Below are positions 28,001 through 37,273 of a DNA stretch of 64,000 nt, piece by piece; the stretch's first letter is position 1; every line of letters starts with the position of its first letter. Where the stretch lies: NCBI RefSeq assembly GCF_004103715.1, contig NZ_CP035282.1:3496501-3560500 (forward strand). Direction: 5' to 3'. The notes beneath the pieces are model-generated. The model did no database searches. It was not told where the DNA came from and worked only from the letters and a program-made list of their open reading frames with translations. The translations under genes were made by a program, and so were the position numbers. Source of the stretch: Acidilutibacter cellobiosedens. GTDB lineage: Bacteria; Bacillota; Clostridia; Tissierellales; Acidilutibacteraceae.

Positions 28001-29316
28001 AGTACACTGTCGATAACGCCGTTTTTAATCTTCATACATTTCATATCCTGCCCACCAATATCTAATATGAAGTCTACTCCCGGAAGATAAAATTCGGCTG
28101 CCTTATAATGAGCTATAGTCTCTACTTCTCCTACGTCTATTCCAAGAGCCTCTTTTATAAGATCCTCTCCATATCCTGTAACTGCAGAATAAACAATCTT
28201 ACTCTCTGCAGGAAGAACCGAATAGATCTCCTTTAATATTTGTACTACCAATTCCAAAGGTTTCCCCTGATTATTATTATAATATGAATATAATATTTTA
28301 TCATTTTCATCTATTAATACAGCTTTAGTGGTAGTTGAACCTGCATCAACCCCCAGGAAACACTTCCCTCTATAAGATCTGATATCACCTCTTAAAAGTT
28401 TTTTAGTTTCGTGATCTTTCCTGAACTTTTCCAACTCATCCCTGTTATTAAATAAAGGCTGTATTTTCTTTATACTCATATCTATAGGTCTGTCGAAATT
28501 TATTAGCTTGTCTATAAATTTTTTAAAGCTTATGGGTATCTCCTCAATAGATTCTATTGCTGCTCCTAAAGCAACAAATAGCTGTGAATTCCGGGGAACT
28601 ATTATTTCATCATCTTTGAGCCTTAAGGTTTCAATATACCTTTTTCTGAGCTCGGACAAAAAATGAAGAGGTCCTCCGAGAAATGCTATTCTTCCAGTAA
28701 TTGGTCTGCCGCAGGCTAATGTTGAAATTGTCTGATTGACTACGGACTGAAATACGGAAACAGCTATATCATTTTTTGATGCTCCCTGATTTATAAGGGC
28801 TTGTATATCTGTTTTAGCAAATACTCCACATCTGGAAGCTATAGGATATATATGCTCATAATTCTTTGCCAATTCATTCAATCCTTCTGCGTCTGTCTGA
28901 AGAAGAGATGACATCTGATCGATAAAAGCACCGGTTCCTCCTGCACATATGCTGTTCATTCTTTGCTCTACATTTCCTCTAAAATAGGTAATTTTAGCAT
29001 CTTCTCCTCCAAGTTCAATCGCTACATCTGTCTTTGGAATAAATTTTCTGATTGCAGTAGTTGAAGCTACTACTTCTTGAACAAATGGAACATCAAGCCA
29101 TTTATTAACGGAAAGTCCTCCCGAGCCTGTAACCATAACGGTTATATTTTCATCTTTAAACTTTTTATATGCTCCGAGGATAAGATTTTTTACACTACTT
29201 TTAATATCAGAAAAATGTCTCTTGTAATCACAAAAAAGAATTTCCAACTTTTCATTTAATACAACTAATTTTACGGTGGTTGAACCAATATCAATACCTA
29301 AATGTAATTTTTTCAT
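25054..29316 (-). CDS. Giant acyl-CoA dehydratase activase-like fusion protein
   Basis: A 1420-residue protein common in anaerobes and related to the ATP-driven activators of 2-hydroxyacyl-CoA dehydratases. Two BadF/BcrA-type ATPase domains open it: [15 protein letters not shown] with [12 protein letters not shown], then [16 protein letters not shown] with [12 protein letters not shown]; their cysteines would bind a shared [4Fe-4S] cluster. A DUF2229 region follows (about 660-880, with GGCGNNCLL just before it), and a C-terminal part resembles the dehydratase D component ([39 protein letters not shown]). It probably couples ATP hydrolysis to low-potential electron transfer. ATG 29316 is chosen; AAAGGAGG lies unusually far upstream. 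Confidence 0.82.
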   Translation of the reverse strand: MKKLHLGIDIGSTTVKLVVLNEKLEILFCDYKRHFSDIKSSVKNLILGAYKKFKDENITVMVTGSGGLSVNKWLDVPFVQEVVASTTAIRKFIPKTDVAIELGGEDAKITYFRGNVEQRMNSICAGGTGAFIDQMSSLLQTDAEGLNELAKNYEHIYPIASRCGVFAKTDIQALINQGASKNDIAVSVFQSVVNQTISTLACGRPITGRIAFLGGPLHFLSELRKRYIETLRLKDDEIIVPRNSQLFVALGAAIESIEEIPISFKKFIDKLINFDRPIDMSIKKIQPLFNNRDELEKFRKDHETKKLLRGDIRSYRGKCFLGVDAGSTTTKAVLIDENDKILYSYYNNNQGKPLELVVQILKEIYSVLPAESKIVYSAVTGYGEDLIKEALGIDVGEVETIAHYKAAEFYLPGVDFILDIGGQDMKCMKIKNGVIDSVLLNEACSSGCGSFIETFAQSLNMKVEDFLNEGLLAENPVDLGSRCTVFMNSKVKQAQKEGATIGDIAAGLSYSVIKNALQKVIKIRDPQEMGEKIVVQGGTFYGDSILRSFELISHRKVVRPDISGLMGALGAALIAKERYEDGKETSLLKIEDLNNFNYNTKMTRCGGCGNNCLLSIHTFSNGNRYISGNRCEKALGLNKSSKNIPNLYDYKYKRTFDYKPLNEEEAKRGTVGIPRVLNIYENYPFWFTFFTELNFKVVLSAPSSRAMYEKGISTIPSETACYPAKLVHGHISDLIEKKVKFIFYPSVFYEKKEDKTANNHLNCPIVTSYSEVIKHNMDNIKKNDILFLNPFISFDDKEGLKNRLEKEFKIFSIGGREIDKAVEKAWGEQANYRKDIQLKGEETLDYISKNKIRGIVLSGRPYHIDPEINHGIPNLITSLGMAVFTEDSIAHLGNVERPLRVVDQWTYHSRLYRAASFVAQRDDLELVQLTSFGCGLDAVTTDQVHEILDNYEKIYTLLKIDEVNNLGAAKIRIRSLNAALMERDKRGFRPHKVGGPIKRVLFAKGMKERHTILSPQMSPIHFDLLQTAMRDCGYNFEVLPSVDRGAIEEGLKYVNNDACYPSIIVVGQFIEALKSGKYDLNNTSVIITQTGGVCRASNYIGFLRKALKDAGFGNIPVISANAYGMEENPGFTYSMDMASKGVMAIIYGDLLMRVLYRVRPYEKVKGSADSLYMEWNQRCKESLKNGSKKLYKNNIRKIVEDFDNIDIYDIQKPRVGIVGEILVKYHPTANNDIVNVLEKEGVEVVVPDLTDFILYCAYNETFKAEYLSQRKRNKFFGDIAISYIENYRKDLKKALNESERFSSPMSIKELAGLVKNFISLGNQSGEGWLLTAEMLELIENEVENIVCVQPFGCLPNHVTGKGMIKSIREMYPKANIIPIDYDPGASEVNQLNRLKLMLSTARHNADEEEEKEKDERALNI

Positions 29317-29425
29317 ACTATTGCAGTTCTCTGCTGCTTTTCCTCCTTTATATAATTTATACAAAAGACTATATACTTATATCTATTAGCAATATTATAA
29401 TTTATACCCAACTGTCTCTATATAA

Positions 29426-29453
29426 ATTATAACATAACAAAAATACTAAACAA
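29426..29453 (-). promoter_or_regulatory. Probable promoter of the activase gene
   Basis: Read on the minus strand: TTGTTT (29453-29448), 16-bp spacer, TATAAT (29431-29426), about 110 bp upstream of the start codon. Confidence 0.5.
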
Positions 29454-29503
29454 ACACTTCAATTAATGAAAAAAGTTTCTATTAAAACATTATAAATTAA
29501 GGA

Positions 29504-29568
29504 TGCCTTTTTTGAAACCCATTTAACGGAAAGTTTATATTAAGGAATAATTTGACTTTCCTATGAAT
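29504..29568. repeat. Dispersed repeat, copy 1
   Basis: About 62 bp that recur near 32865-32930. Shared landmarks are a run of T, GAAACCCATTT, then GGAAAGT (29528-29534), TATATTAA and ACTTTCC (29555-29561). GGAAAGT and ACTTTCC are complementary, and in copy 2 the change to GGAAAAT still allows pairing through a G-U pair when transcribed on the minus strand. This copy lies downstream of the LysM gene terminator and upstream of the activase promoter. Confidence 0.65.
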
Positions 29569-29601
29569 TATAGAAAAAAGTTCTTCATAAGTTATAAAAT
29601 A

Positions 29602-29634
29602 AAACTGATACCTAATGAGGATAGGTATCAGTTT
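29602..29634 (-). terminator. Terminator of the LysM protein gene
   Basis: AAACTGATACCT and AGGTATCAGTTT form a perfect 12-bp stem with a 9-nt loop, directly after the LysM stop codon; the minus strand continues TTTTATTTTATAA. Confidence 0.82.
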
Positions 29635-29645
29635 CATTTACCTTT

Positions 29646-31412
29646 TCATTTAGAAGGTACACAGATTTTCATTCCTACTGTAAAATCACTTGGTGCAAGA
29701 TTTGGATTAGCTAACATTAAATCTGATATACTAATTTTAAATTTCATTGCAAGATGAGCCACTACCAATTTCTCCTGCGGAGCATCATGAGATGTAATCA
29801 AATAAGGATTTGTGCCAGAAGGACAAATTCCAGATTTATGAGGAGGAATACATAATTTCTGTCCTGCAACTATTTTATGCGGATCAAAATTAGGATTCAC
29901 AGAAATCAGATCATTAACGGATATATTAAATTTTATCAGTATACTTCCAAGGTTATCCCCTTCCATTATCGTATATAATGTCCCTCCAGGACATGACGGT
30001 TGTGGAGGAGTCGGTGCCGGCATACATGGTATACATATTACTTGCCCTATCTGTAGATTGTTCGGATCTATACCTGGGTTTGCTTTCAATATGTCGTCCA
30101 CGCTTACATTATATCTGTTAGCCAAATTATATATTGTGTCTCCCGCTTTTATTGTATATAACATTCCTCCTGGACATGACGGCTGAGGAGGAGTCGCTGC
30201 CGGTATACATATTACCTGCCCTATCTGTAGATTGTTCGGATCTATACCTGGATTGGCTCTTAATATGTCGTCCACGCTTACATTATATCTGTTAGCCAAA
30301 TTATATATTGTGTCTCCCGCTTTTATTGTATATAACATTCCTCCTGGACATGACGGCTGAGGAGGAGTTGCTGCCGGTATACATATTACCTGCCCTATCT
30401 GTAGATTATTCGGATCTATACCTGGATTGGCCTTCAATATATCATTTACGCTTACATTGTATCTGTTAGCCAAATTGTATATTGTATCTCCTGCTCTTAT
30501 TGTATATAATGTTCCTCCAGGGCATCTGGGTGCCGGTATACATATTACCTGCCCTATCTGTAGATTGTTCGGATCTATACCTGGATTGGCTCTTAATATA
30601 TCGTCTACACTTACATTGTATCTGTTAGCCAAATTGTATATTGTATCTCCTGCTCTTATCGTATATAATGTTCCTCCTGGACATAAAGGTTGAGGAGGAG
30701 TCGCTGCTGGTATACATACTACCTGCCCTATCTGCAAATTGTTCGGATCTACTCCGGGATTTGCCCTTAATATACTCTCAAGGCTTACTTTGTATTGTAT
30801 GGAAAGTTTATAAAACGTATCTCCTGCTCTTATTGTATGCAATGTTCCTCCAGGACATGATGGTTGTGGAGGAGTATGTGCCGGTATACATACTACCTGC
30901 CCTATCTGTAAATTATTCGGATCTACTCCGGGATTTGCTTTTAATATACTTTCAAGACTTACTCCATATTGTATGGAAAGTTTATAAAATGTATCTCCTG
31001 CTCTTATCGTATGCAATGTTCCCCCCGGACATGACGGTTGAGGAGGTACAGCCCCCGGAATACATATTACCTGCCCTATCTGTAAATTGTTCGGATCTAT
31101 AAAAGGATTAGCTCTTAAGATATCTGTTACGGTAACATTATATCTATTGGCTAAATTATATAATGTATCTCCCGCTTTTATTGTATAATAAAATCCACCC
31201 GAGCATGGAGGTTTGGGAGGAGCAGAAGCAGGTATACATACTATTTGGCCTATTTGAAGATTATTTGGATTAATTCCCGGATTTATAGCAATTATCGCTT
31301 CTACTGTTGTATTGTATTGCTGAGCAAGTTTGTATAAGGTATCCCCTGATCTTATTGTATGGGAAATACTGCCCGAAGGACACTTACCGCTTAAACCATA
31401 GAAATCGTACAT
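29646..31412 (-). CDS. Protein of nine to ten tandem LysM repeats
   Basis: A 588-residue peptidoglycan- or chitin-type glycan-binding protein made almost entirely of LysM modules. Each unit reads HTIRAGDTxYxLA...NPGIDPNNLQIGQVxCIP, joined by Pro-rich linkers (TPPQPSCPGG). I count nine good modules and one degenerate C-terminal one (ISISDLMLANPNLAP). There is no catalytic domain and no signal peptide, which recalls spore- or wall-associated LysM scaffold proteins. ATG 31412 follows AAAGGTGG; the frame extends to 31487 without a site. Adjacent units are nearly identical in DNA, pointing to recent tandem expansion. Confidence 0.88.
   Translation of the reverse strand: MYDFYGLSGKCPSGSISHTIRSGDTLYKLAQQYNTTVEAIIAINPGINPNNLQIGQIVCIPASAPPKPPCSGGFYYTIKAGDTLYNLANRYNVTVTDILRANPFIDPNNLQIGQVICIPGAVPPQPSCPGGTLHTIRAGDTFYKLSIQYGVSLESILKANPGVDPNNLQIGQVVCIPAHTPPQPSCPGGTLHTIRAGDTFYKLSIQYKVSLESILRANPGVDPNNLQIGQVVCIPAATPPQPLCPGGTLYTIRAGDTIYNLANRYNVSVDDILRANPGIDPNNLQIGQVICIPAPRCPGGTLYTIRAGDTIYNLANRYNVSVNDILKANPGIDPNNLQIGQVICIPAATPPQPSCPGGMLYTIKAGDTIYNLANRYNVSVDDILRANPGIDPNNLQIGQVICIPAATPPQPSCPGGMLYTIKAGDTIYNLANRYNVSVDDILKANPGIDPNNLQIGQVICIPCMPAPTPPQPSCPGGTLYTIMEGDNLGSILIKFNISVNDLISVNPNFDPHKIVAGQKLCIPPHKSGICPSGTNPYLITSHDAPQEKLVVAHLAMKFKISISDLMLANPNLAPSDFTVGMKICVPSK
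30001..30720. repeat. Near-identical tandem repeats within the LysM gene
   Basis: Units of about 160-195 bp recur in phase with the LysM modules; the segment CTGTAGATTGTTCGGATC and neighbouring TTATATCTGTTAGCC blocks return almost unchanged. Such identity at synonymous sites suggests recent duplication or gene conversion, and the copy number is likely to vary between strains. Confidence 0.8.
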
Positions 31413-31493
31413 ATTTACCACCTTTCTTTCTAAACTTTGTTCATTATATACTATGCAGTGAAAGCGATAATTGCTTATAGTTTTCATAATATT

Positions 31494-32825
31494 TTATGTT
31501 GCTTTTCTCTTTCCTGTCTCTTTTATTTTTAAGTACATTAGATTCCAGACAGGAATCAGATAAAGATAAAAAGCATAACCTTGATATCCAACACTGCTGA
31601 TATTAAGAGTTCTTGTAGGAATAAGTCCTCCTATATTCCAAGGAATAAAAGGTGATAATACTACCGCCGTATTTTCTATACTTACTGCAAAATCAGAATT
31701 GCTGATATTAAGTTTCTCATATGTACTTCTCATTATTTCCGCCGTAAGGACAATGGCTATAGATTGATTTCCCCCGAAGCTGCTGACTATTATACTCACT
31801 AACAAAGTAGCCAGAAAAAGAATTGAATGAGTTGAGATATTATTAAAAATCTTGTATAGTCCATCTAACATATTGGAACTTTCAATTATTCCTGCAAGGC
31901 CACAGGATATCAATACTAAAAATGAGGATTTTGCCATAGAAAGAATACCTCCGCCCTTTAATATATTCTTTAAAAAAGTATTCTTATCGATTTTATATCC
32001 GAATATTATATATTTTACCAATTTGTAAAAAGATACTTTCTGGATAAACATGGCTATTATGCAAGCTGTAACGATACTCAAAATCATTGATTTATTCACG
32101 TTTACTTTAAAACAGCTGAGAAGCAGAATAACTATTGCAGGCAAAAGCATAAGAAAGTTTATAGTAAATAATTTCTCAATCTCAAAATTCAAATTGTTTT
32201 CTGCCAGTTTCAAAGGATTGTTCAATGAAATAATAAAATAAATAAAAAAAGAAACGATAAACGGAATTATTGATGTTTTAACCATATTTTTAATATTGGA
32301 ATAAATATCCGTATCCGTTAAATTTCTGACTAAATGAGCACTGGAAGACATTGGAGAACACCTGTCTCCAAAATATGCTCCCGAAATAATGGCGCCTGAT
32401 ACAATATTAGGATTTAAGTTCCCTCCTTTCGCCATTACCATAAGTGCTACACCTACAGTTCCAACCGTTCCAAAAGCTGTCCCCAGCATATACGAAACAA
32501 CAGTACATATTAAAAAAGTATATACTATGAAAAAATCGGGATTTATGATTTTTATCCCGTAATATACGATGCTTTGGACAGTTCCCGATGCCATCCACGA
32601 AGCTGTGATAATCCCTATCAATATAAGAATTTTCGCTACTACTAAGGACTTCTTTCCTCCTTCATATGCCATTTTCAATACTGATTTAAAAGAATATCCT
32701 CTTTTTAAAGCAATGATAAAAAATATAAAAAAACATATCAGAACGGAAAACTCAATATGAAAATCTTTATATAAAAAAAATATTAGTGCAAAAAATGAAA
32801 AAGCAATTCCAACAATAAGATCCAT
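31494..32825 (-). CDS. Na+/H+ antiporter, NhaC family
   Basis: A 443-residue integral membrane antiporter exchanging Na+ for H+ (some NhaC members move malate or lactate with it). About ten to twelve hydrophobic helices are visible. The diagnostic NhaC segment SGAYFGDRCSPMSSSAHL lies near residue 150, and a second family segment, SSFGGNQSIAIVLTAEIM with NTAVVLSPFIPWN, near the C-terminus. At 443 residues it is typical. It stands alone, 80 bp before the LysM gene on the same strand. Confidence 0.9.
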   Translation of the reverse strand: MDLIVGIAFSFFALIFFLYKDFHIEFSVLICFFIFFIIALKRGYSFKSVLKMAYEGGKKSLVVAKILILIGIITASWMASGTVQSIVYYGIKIINPDFFIVYTFLICTVVSYMLGTAFGTVGTVGVALMVMAKGGNLNPNIVSGAIISGAYFGDRCSPMSSSAHLVRNLTDTDIYSNIKNMVKTSIIPFIVSFFIYFIISLNNPLKLAENNLNFEIEKLFTINFLMLLPAIVILLLSCFKVNVNKSMILSIVTACIIAMFIQKVSFYKLVKYIIFGYKIDKNTFLKNILKGGGILSMAKSSFLVLISCGLAGIIESSNMLDGLYKIFNNISTHSILFLATLLVSIIVSSFGGNQSIAIVLTAEIMRSTYEKLNISNSDFAVSIENTAVVLSPFIPWNIGGLIPTRTLNISSVGYQGYAFYLYLIPVWNLMYLKIKETGKRKAT

Positions 32826-32864
32826 TTCCTATATCATCCTCATCTATATCTATTATTTTATAAA

Positions 32865-32930
32865 GAAGGCCTTTTTGAAACCCATTTCATGGAAAATCTA
32901 TATTAATGTAAATAGGACTTTCCTATAATC
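32865..32930. repeat. Dispersed repeat, copy 2
   Basis: This matches the element at 29504-29568: GAAACCCATTT at 32877, then GGAAAAT (32891-32897), TATATTAA and ACTTTCC (32917-32923). It lies between the YtqA gene (ending 32992) and the NhaC start (32825), so it is downstream of one gene and about 40 bp upstream of the next. Confidence 0.65.
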
Positions 32931-32991
32931 TAAAATTATATCATGGCCAGTAGTTAATGGCATACTATTATATAAATTTAAAGATCATAAT

Positions 32992-33912
32992 TCACTTGAA
33001 AAATTTACCCTGATAAGAATTTCTAATACTGAGTTCTTTGTCTATATCAGATAATACCTTTAGTTTGTCAAGGCTCCATTTAGGTTCTATAAGAAGAGCT
33101 TTTTTACCATCTCCCGTTAATCTGTGGATAATCATATCCTTTGGAATAATCTCTATACTGTCACAGACCATATTTACATATTCTTCTTGAGTCAATATAT
33201 GAAAAGGATGTTCCATGTAGAATTTATGCAAATCCGTTCCTCTTTGAATATATAAAAGATGAATTTTAATTCCCCATGTATCCCTTTCGGATACATATTT
33301 TACTGATTCAAGAATATCCTGTTTGCTTTCGCCTGGAAGTCCAAATATAAGATGTGTTACAATCCTGATATTCCTCTTTTTTAATTCTTCCACAGTTTTC
33401 TCATAACAGCATAAATCATACCCCCGTCTTATAAAATTTGCGGTAGTATCATGGATAGTCTGCAGTCCAAGCTCAATCCACAGGTAAGTTTTTTTATTGA
33501 TTTCCTCAAGCAAATCCAATGCAGAAGGAGAAATACTGTCGGGTCTCGTGGCTATAGCAAGTCCTACCATTCCTTTCTGAGAAATTCCAGCATAGTATTT
33601 CTCCTTTAAATATTCCGTATCCCCATATGTATTGGTAAAGTTCTGAAAATATGCAATATATTTTCCCGTAGCCCATTTCTTAGACATAAATTCCTTCTGC
33701 TTTGCTATTTGTTCTGGTATAGAAAGATTCTTTGAAAAAGTAAATTCTCCGGAACCTTCCTCTCCGCAAAATATACATCCCTTATCTCCAGCAGTTCCAT
33801 CTCTGTTAGGACACGTAAATCCCCCGTCAACAGATAATTTCACTACTTTTGTTCCAAATATTCTTTTCAATTCATAATTTAATGAATGATATCTTTTATC
33901 GCCCCAAAGCAA
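32992..33912 (-). CDS. TIGR01212-family radical SAM protein (YtqA-like)
   Basis: A 306-residue radical S-adenosylmethionine protein. The cluster-binding cysteines sit in GGFTCPNRDGT...GCIFC, the spaced pattern of the YtqA family, and are followed by YFQNFTNTYGD, LAIATRPDSIS, WIELGLQT and THLIFGLPGES. Biochemical role is uncertain; the family is widespread in Firmicutes and resembles Elp3-type enzymes in part. The start is TTG 33912, with GAGG ten bases upstream; no ATG is better placed. Confidence 0.9.
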   Translation of the reverse strand: MLWGDKRYHSLNYELKRIFGTKVVKLSVDGGFTCPNRDGTAGDKGCIFCGEEGSGEFTFSKNLSIPEQIAKQKEFMSKKWATGKYIAYFQNFTNTYGDTEYLKEKYYAGISQKGMVGLAIATRPDSISPSALDLLEEINKKTYLWIELGLQTIHDTTANFIRRGYDLCCYEKTVEELKKRNIRIVTHLIFGLPGESKQDILESVKYVSERDTWGIKIHLLYIQRGTDLHKFYMEHPFHILTQEEYVNMVCDSIEIIPKDMIIHRLTGDGKKALLIEPKWSLDKLKVLSDIDKELSIRNSYQGKFFK

Positions 33913-33958
33913 ATTATCACAACCTCTAATCCATATAAAAATTATTCTTTAAATTAAT

Positions 33959-34789
33959 TTAAAATTTCTTAATATTATAAAGTGTTTCTTTTATTGCTCC
34001 ATTGATTTCGTCGTAATTATCTTTATAAAGCAATCTAAAATAAACACTTCTTAAAAAGTTTCTAACGTTTACTTCTAAGTTCATATCTTCGGGATATTTA
34101 CTTATTTTATTAATATTTTTAAAACTTCTTATCCAGTCTACAATATCTTTATTTCCCAATATTTTTCTATCTATTATGCTCACTATAGGAGTTGTCAATC
34201 TCTCATCTTCTCCGCTTATATAAGCATAACTATTAATAAAAATTTTCTTTTTAACCGCTTCCATTATTTCCAACAAATCCTTATATTTCATGTATCGACA
34301 TTGTACCAGCTCATTTAACGCATCTCCCGTATGAGCTGCCGAATGTGCCCAGCCTTTACCTGAAATATATCCTCTTACATCTTTTTCTTCTGACATATAT
34401 TTGATAAGCTTTTCTTTAATATTCCTTAAATCCTCTTCCAATCCCGTATTATGTATCCTATAGTAATAGATTATATCCGCAACTATTAAAACTGAAAATG
34501 ATCTTGTAAAAACCGAATCCGTTCCTTCCTCGCCAATTTTATAAAATAAATGAGAACTATCAAAAATAATATTTAATAATTTACTTAATTGATCGGTTCC
34601 AAACATACCATCCATGATCCATCTGTCAAGAACTTCATAAATCAAATTATCTCTAAGGTCCGGATCAGGATCTCCGATATATTCAATCATATTCAGTGTA
34701 AAATCAAAAATACTTATGTCATCAGGTGATCTAAAATCATTATTCTTTATTTCTCTCAATCTTTCTTTTAACTCATATTTATCATACAC
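33959..34789 (-). CDS. DUF2785 domain protein
   Basis: A 276-residue soluble helical protein of the DUF2785 family. Diagnostic stretches are MIEYIGDPDPDLRDNLIYEVLD, shown in part here, TDSVFTRSFSVL and GYISGKGWAHSAAHTGDAL. Function is unknown. It precedes the radical SAM gene by about 46 bp on the same strand and may be co-transcribed with it. Confidence 0.82.
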   Translation of the reverse strand: MYDKYELKERLREIKNNDFRSPDDISIFDFTLNMIEYIGDPDPDLRDNLIYEVLDRWIMDGMFGTDQLSKLLNIIFDSSHLFYKIGEEGTDSVFTRSFSVLIVADIIYYYRIHNTGLEEDLRNIKEKLIKYMSEEKDVRGYISGKGWAHSAAHTGDALNELVQCRYMKYKDLLEIMEAVKKKIFINSYAYISGEDERLTTPIVSIIDRKILGNKDIVDWIRSFKNINKISKYPEDMNLEVNVRNFLRSVYFRLLYKDNYDEINGAIKETLYNIKKF

Positions 34790-34877
34790 CTTGATATCAC
34801 CCCTTCATAAAAATTTAAAAAGCCTTATTGGATTTAAACTTTTACTCACATTTCCCCATCTTTTATATATAATTTAT

Positions 34878-35915
34878 TTAATTCATTTTGAAAACAACTT
34901 TAAATCCCGATTTATTTTCAACTAATTTAAAAGCTTCTTCCCAATCATCCAAAGTAAAGGAATCAGTAATCATTCTTTCAATAATATGATGATTTTCCTT
35001 CATCAACTCCAGTGCTCTTATCCAGCTGGAGGGTTTAGAACTTTGGCTTCCAATCAAAGTAAGCTGACGTCTAAAAACTATTTCAAAATTAAATGGAATT
35101 TCTCCCTTCGGAAAGGACCCAAGGCCTATAATTCCATTCTTTCTTGCTAAATTTACCGCCATTTTAAGAGTATGTTCTGATCCAACACAATCTACAGTCA
35201 CATCAGCACCGATATTATTCGTCATTTCAAATACCCTTTTTTTAACTTCTCCCTCTCCTCCGGATATAGTTTCTATACCTAATTCCGACGCCAATTTTAA
35301 CCTGTGAGCACTGTGGTTGGTTCCGCTTAAAATAACTTTTCCTCCCAGAGATTTAGCAACTAAGGAAGAAAAAAATCCTATAGCTCCAGGGCCGATTATT
35401 AATACATTATCACCTTTTTTAACCTTTATTTGTTCTTCTATTAAATGAACAGCACAGGCCAATGGTTCCATAAGAGTTGCGGTTTTTAGATTTACGCCAT
35501 CCGGCAATTTATGTAAGGATTCTTCAGGAACTATTACATATTCCGCAAAGGTACCATTTACCTTAGAACCTAATCCCTTACGGTTATCGCATATATTGTA
35601 TTCTTTAGATTTACAAAACATGCACTTTCCGCATTTTTCAAAAGTAGTTTCAAAACAAACCTCGTCTCCTACTTTGTAATCCTTAATTTTACTTCCCGTT
35701 TCAACTATAATTCCGCTCCCCTCATGTCCGATGATAACAGGTGGAATAATCTTCGCTCCAGGACCCATTACCTGATTATAATATTTTATATCAGATGCAC
35801 AAATACTGGAATATTTAATTTTTATTTTTACGGTATTATCAGATACAATCGGTTCAGGCATATCTTTTAATATCATGTCTCTTTCCTTACTTGTTCTTCT
35901 TACCAATGCTTTCAT
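34878..35915 (-). CDS. Zinc-dependent alcohol/polyol dehydrogenase (MDR family)
   Basis: A 345-residue medium-chain dehydrogenase close to sorbitol/threonine dehydrogenases. Catalytic-zinc residues lie in ICASDIKYY and IGHEGSG; the structural-zinc cysteines are CGKCMFCKSKEYNIC. The nucleotide fold begins NVLIIGPGAIGFF. ATG 35915 follows GGAGG; TTG 35918 is possible. It is separated from the iron-dependent dehydrogenase by a 160-bp region holding a striking palindrome. The substrate is not clear; the neighbouring isomerase and iron-dependent enzyme suggest a sugar or polyol pathway. Confidence 0.87.
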   Translation of the reverse strand: MKALVRRTSKERDMILKDMPEPIVSDNTVKIKIKYSSICASDIKYYNQVMGPGAKIIPPVIIGHEGSGIIVETGSKIKDYKVGDEVCFETTFEKCGKCMFCKSKEYNICDNRKGLGSKVNGTFAEYVIVPEESLHKLPDGVNLKTATLMEPLACAVHLIEEQIKVKKGDNVLIIGPGAIGFFSSLVAKSLGGKVILSGTNHSAHRLKLASELGIETISGGEGEVKKRVFEMTNNIGADVTVDCVGSEHTLKMAVNLARKNGIIGLGSFPKGEIPFNFEIVFRRQLTLIGSQSSKPSSWIRALELMKENHHIIERMITDSFTLDDWEEAFKLVENKSGFKVVFKMN

Positions 35916-36028
35916 CAATAATATTCCTCCAGATTTTTATATTTAACTTTAAATTCATTTACAACTTTATATGACCATAATTTTGATTATCCTTTATAAG
36001 CCAAAGCGTACAATATAATCATACAAAA

Positions 36029-36063
36029 ATTGGTATACAATATATATAAGTTTGTATACCAAT
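36029..36063. promoter_or_regulatory. 12-bp inverted repeat: candidate operator or terminator
   Basis: ATTGGTATACAA and TTGTATACCAAT are perfect complements 11 bp apart, between the two dehydrogenase genes. The TGGTATAC core resembles operators of GntR-family hexuronate or sugar regulators. Read on the minus strand the hairpin is also followed by five T, so it could instead terminate the iron-dependent dehydrogenase transcript. I cannot decide between the two. Confidence 0.6.
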
Positions 36064-36079
36064 TTCTATAAATACTTAT

Positions 36080-37255
36080 TTATAATGCTTTCTTGTATAT
36101 ATTTAGAATATCTTCATAAGCCAAAGGAACAAAGGACCCAACTTTCCCATTTACACCTCTGTTTTTTACAGCTCCTTTAGCCATGTTTTCCAAATTTTCT
36201 TCTCCTATCCCTACTTCTCTCAAAGCAGAAGGTATCCCTAACAAATTGAAATACTCCTTTGTTTTTTCTATTGCCCTGTGGGCTATATTGTATTCATCTT
36301 CATTTTTATCGATATTCCATACATTTATACCATATTCAACAAATTTATATAATGTATCATCATTTAACACATATTCCATCCAATAGGGTGTAAGTATCGC
36401 CAATCCTATTCCATGAGTAACATTATAATATGCGCTCAATTCATGTTCTATAGGATGCACAGTCCATGATGCATCTTTTCCATAACTTAAAAGTCCGTTT
36501 ATCGCAAGACTTGAAGCCCACATAAGATTTGCTCTTGCTTCATAATTATCGGGTTCCTTTACCGCAATAACCCCATATTTAATACAAGTCTTTAAAACAC
36601 CTTCCGCTAACTTATCTTGTAAATATGCACTCTTCGTCCTGCTAAAATAATTCTCCAATGTATGACTCATTATATCTGCAGTTCCCGAAGCTGTTTGTCT
36701 TTCAGATACCGAAAAGGTATAAGTAGGATCCATTATAGAAAATTTAGGAGCTATTTTGGGGTCTTTCAATCCTATTTTCTGCTTCGTTTCCATATTGGTG
36801 ATTACCGCCGTTGCATCCATTTCGGAACCTGTGGCCGCTATAGTCAATACCACTCCTACGGGAAGCACATCCTTTACTTTAGCTTTCCCAATCACAAGAT
36901 CCCACGGATCCCCGTCATAATAATACCCTGCCGCTATTGCCTTGGAACAATCTATTGTACTTCCTCCTCCTACGGGAAGCAAAAAATCTATTTCATTTTC
37001 TCTGCACATTTTTATTCCTTTTTTTACAGTCTCTAAGGTTGGATTAGGTTCTACTCCGCTTAATTCTTCAAAAGGTATATTCTCCTCTTTTAATATATTC
37101 ACTACTTGATCATAAACACCGCTTCTCTTAATGCTTCCCTTTCCATACACTAAAAGTACCTTTTTACCATACTTTTTAATTTCTTTTCTTAAAACTTCAA
37201 TTTGACCCTTTCCAAAAAAGATTTCAGTGGGTATAGAATAATCAAAATTTAGCAT
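36080..37255 (-). CDS. Iron-containing alcohol dehydrogenase
   Basis: A 391-residue group III dehydrogenase related to butanol dehydrogenases. Nucleotide-binding PVGGGSTIDCSKAIA is followed by TGSEMDATAVI and by metal-binding segments MSHTLENYF and HPIEHELSAYYNVTHGIGLAI, with the conserved histidines. GGAGAG precedes the ATG. It lies between the TIM-barrel isomerase and the zinc dehydrogenase on the same strand (18-bp gap from the isomerase). The substrate is unknown. Confidence 0.9.
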   Translation of the reverse strand: MLNFDYSIPTEIFFGKGQIEVLRKEIKKYGKKVLLVYGKGSIKRSGVYDQVVNILKEENIPFEELSGVEPNPTLETVKKGIKMCRENEIDFLLPVGGGSTIDCSKAIAAGYYYDGDPWDLVIGKAKVKDVLPVGVVLTIAATGSEMDATAVITNMETKQKIGLKDPKIAPKFSIMDPTYTFSVSERQTASGTADIMSHTLENYFSRTKSAYLQDKLAEGVLKTCIKYGVIAVKEPDNYEARANLMWASSLAINGLLSYGKDASWTVHPIEHELSAYYNVTHGIGLAILTPYWMEYVLNDDTLYKFVEYGINVWNIDKNEDEYNIAHRAIEKTKEYFNLLGIPSALREVGIGEENLENMAKGAVKNRGVNGKVGSFVPLAYEDILNIYKKAL

Positions 37256-37273
37256 ATGATCATCTCTCCTTCA

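Noticed and set aside
30001-31390. Regular repeats resembling a CRISPR array
   Set aside because: The units are in frame and encode LysM modules, with no unique spacers of constant length.
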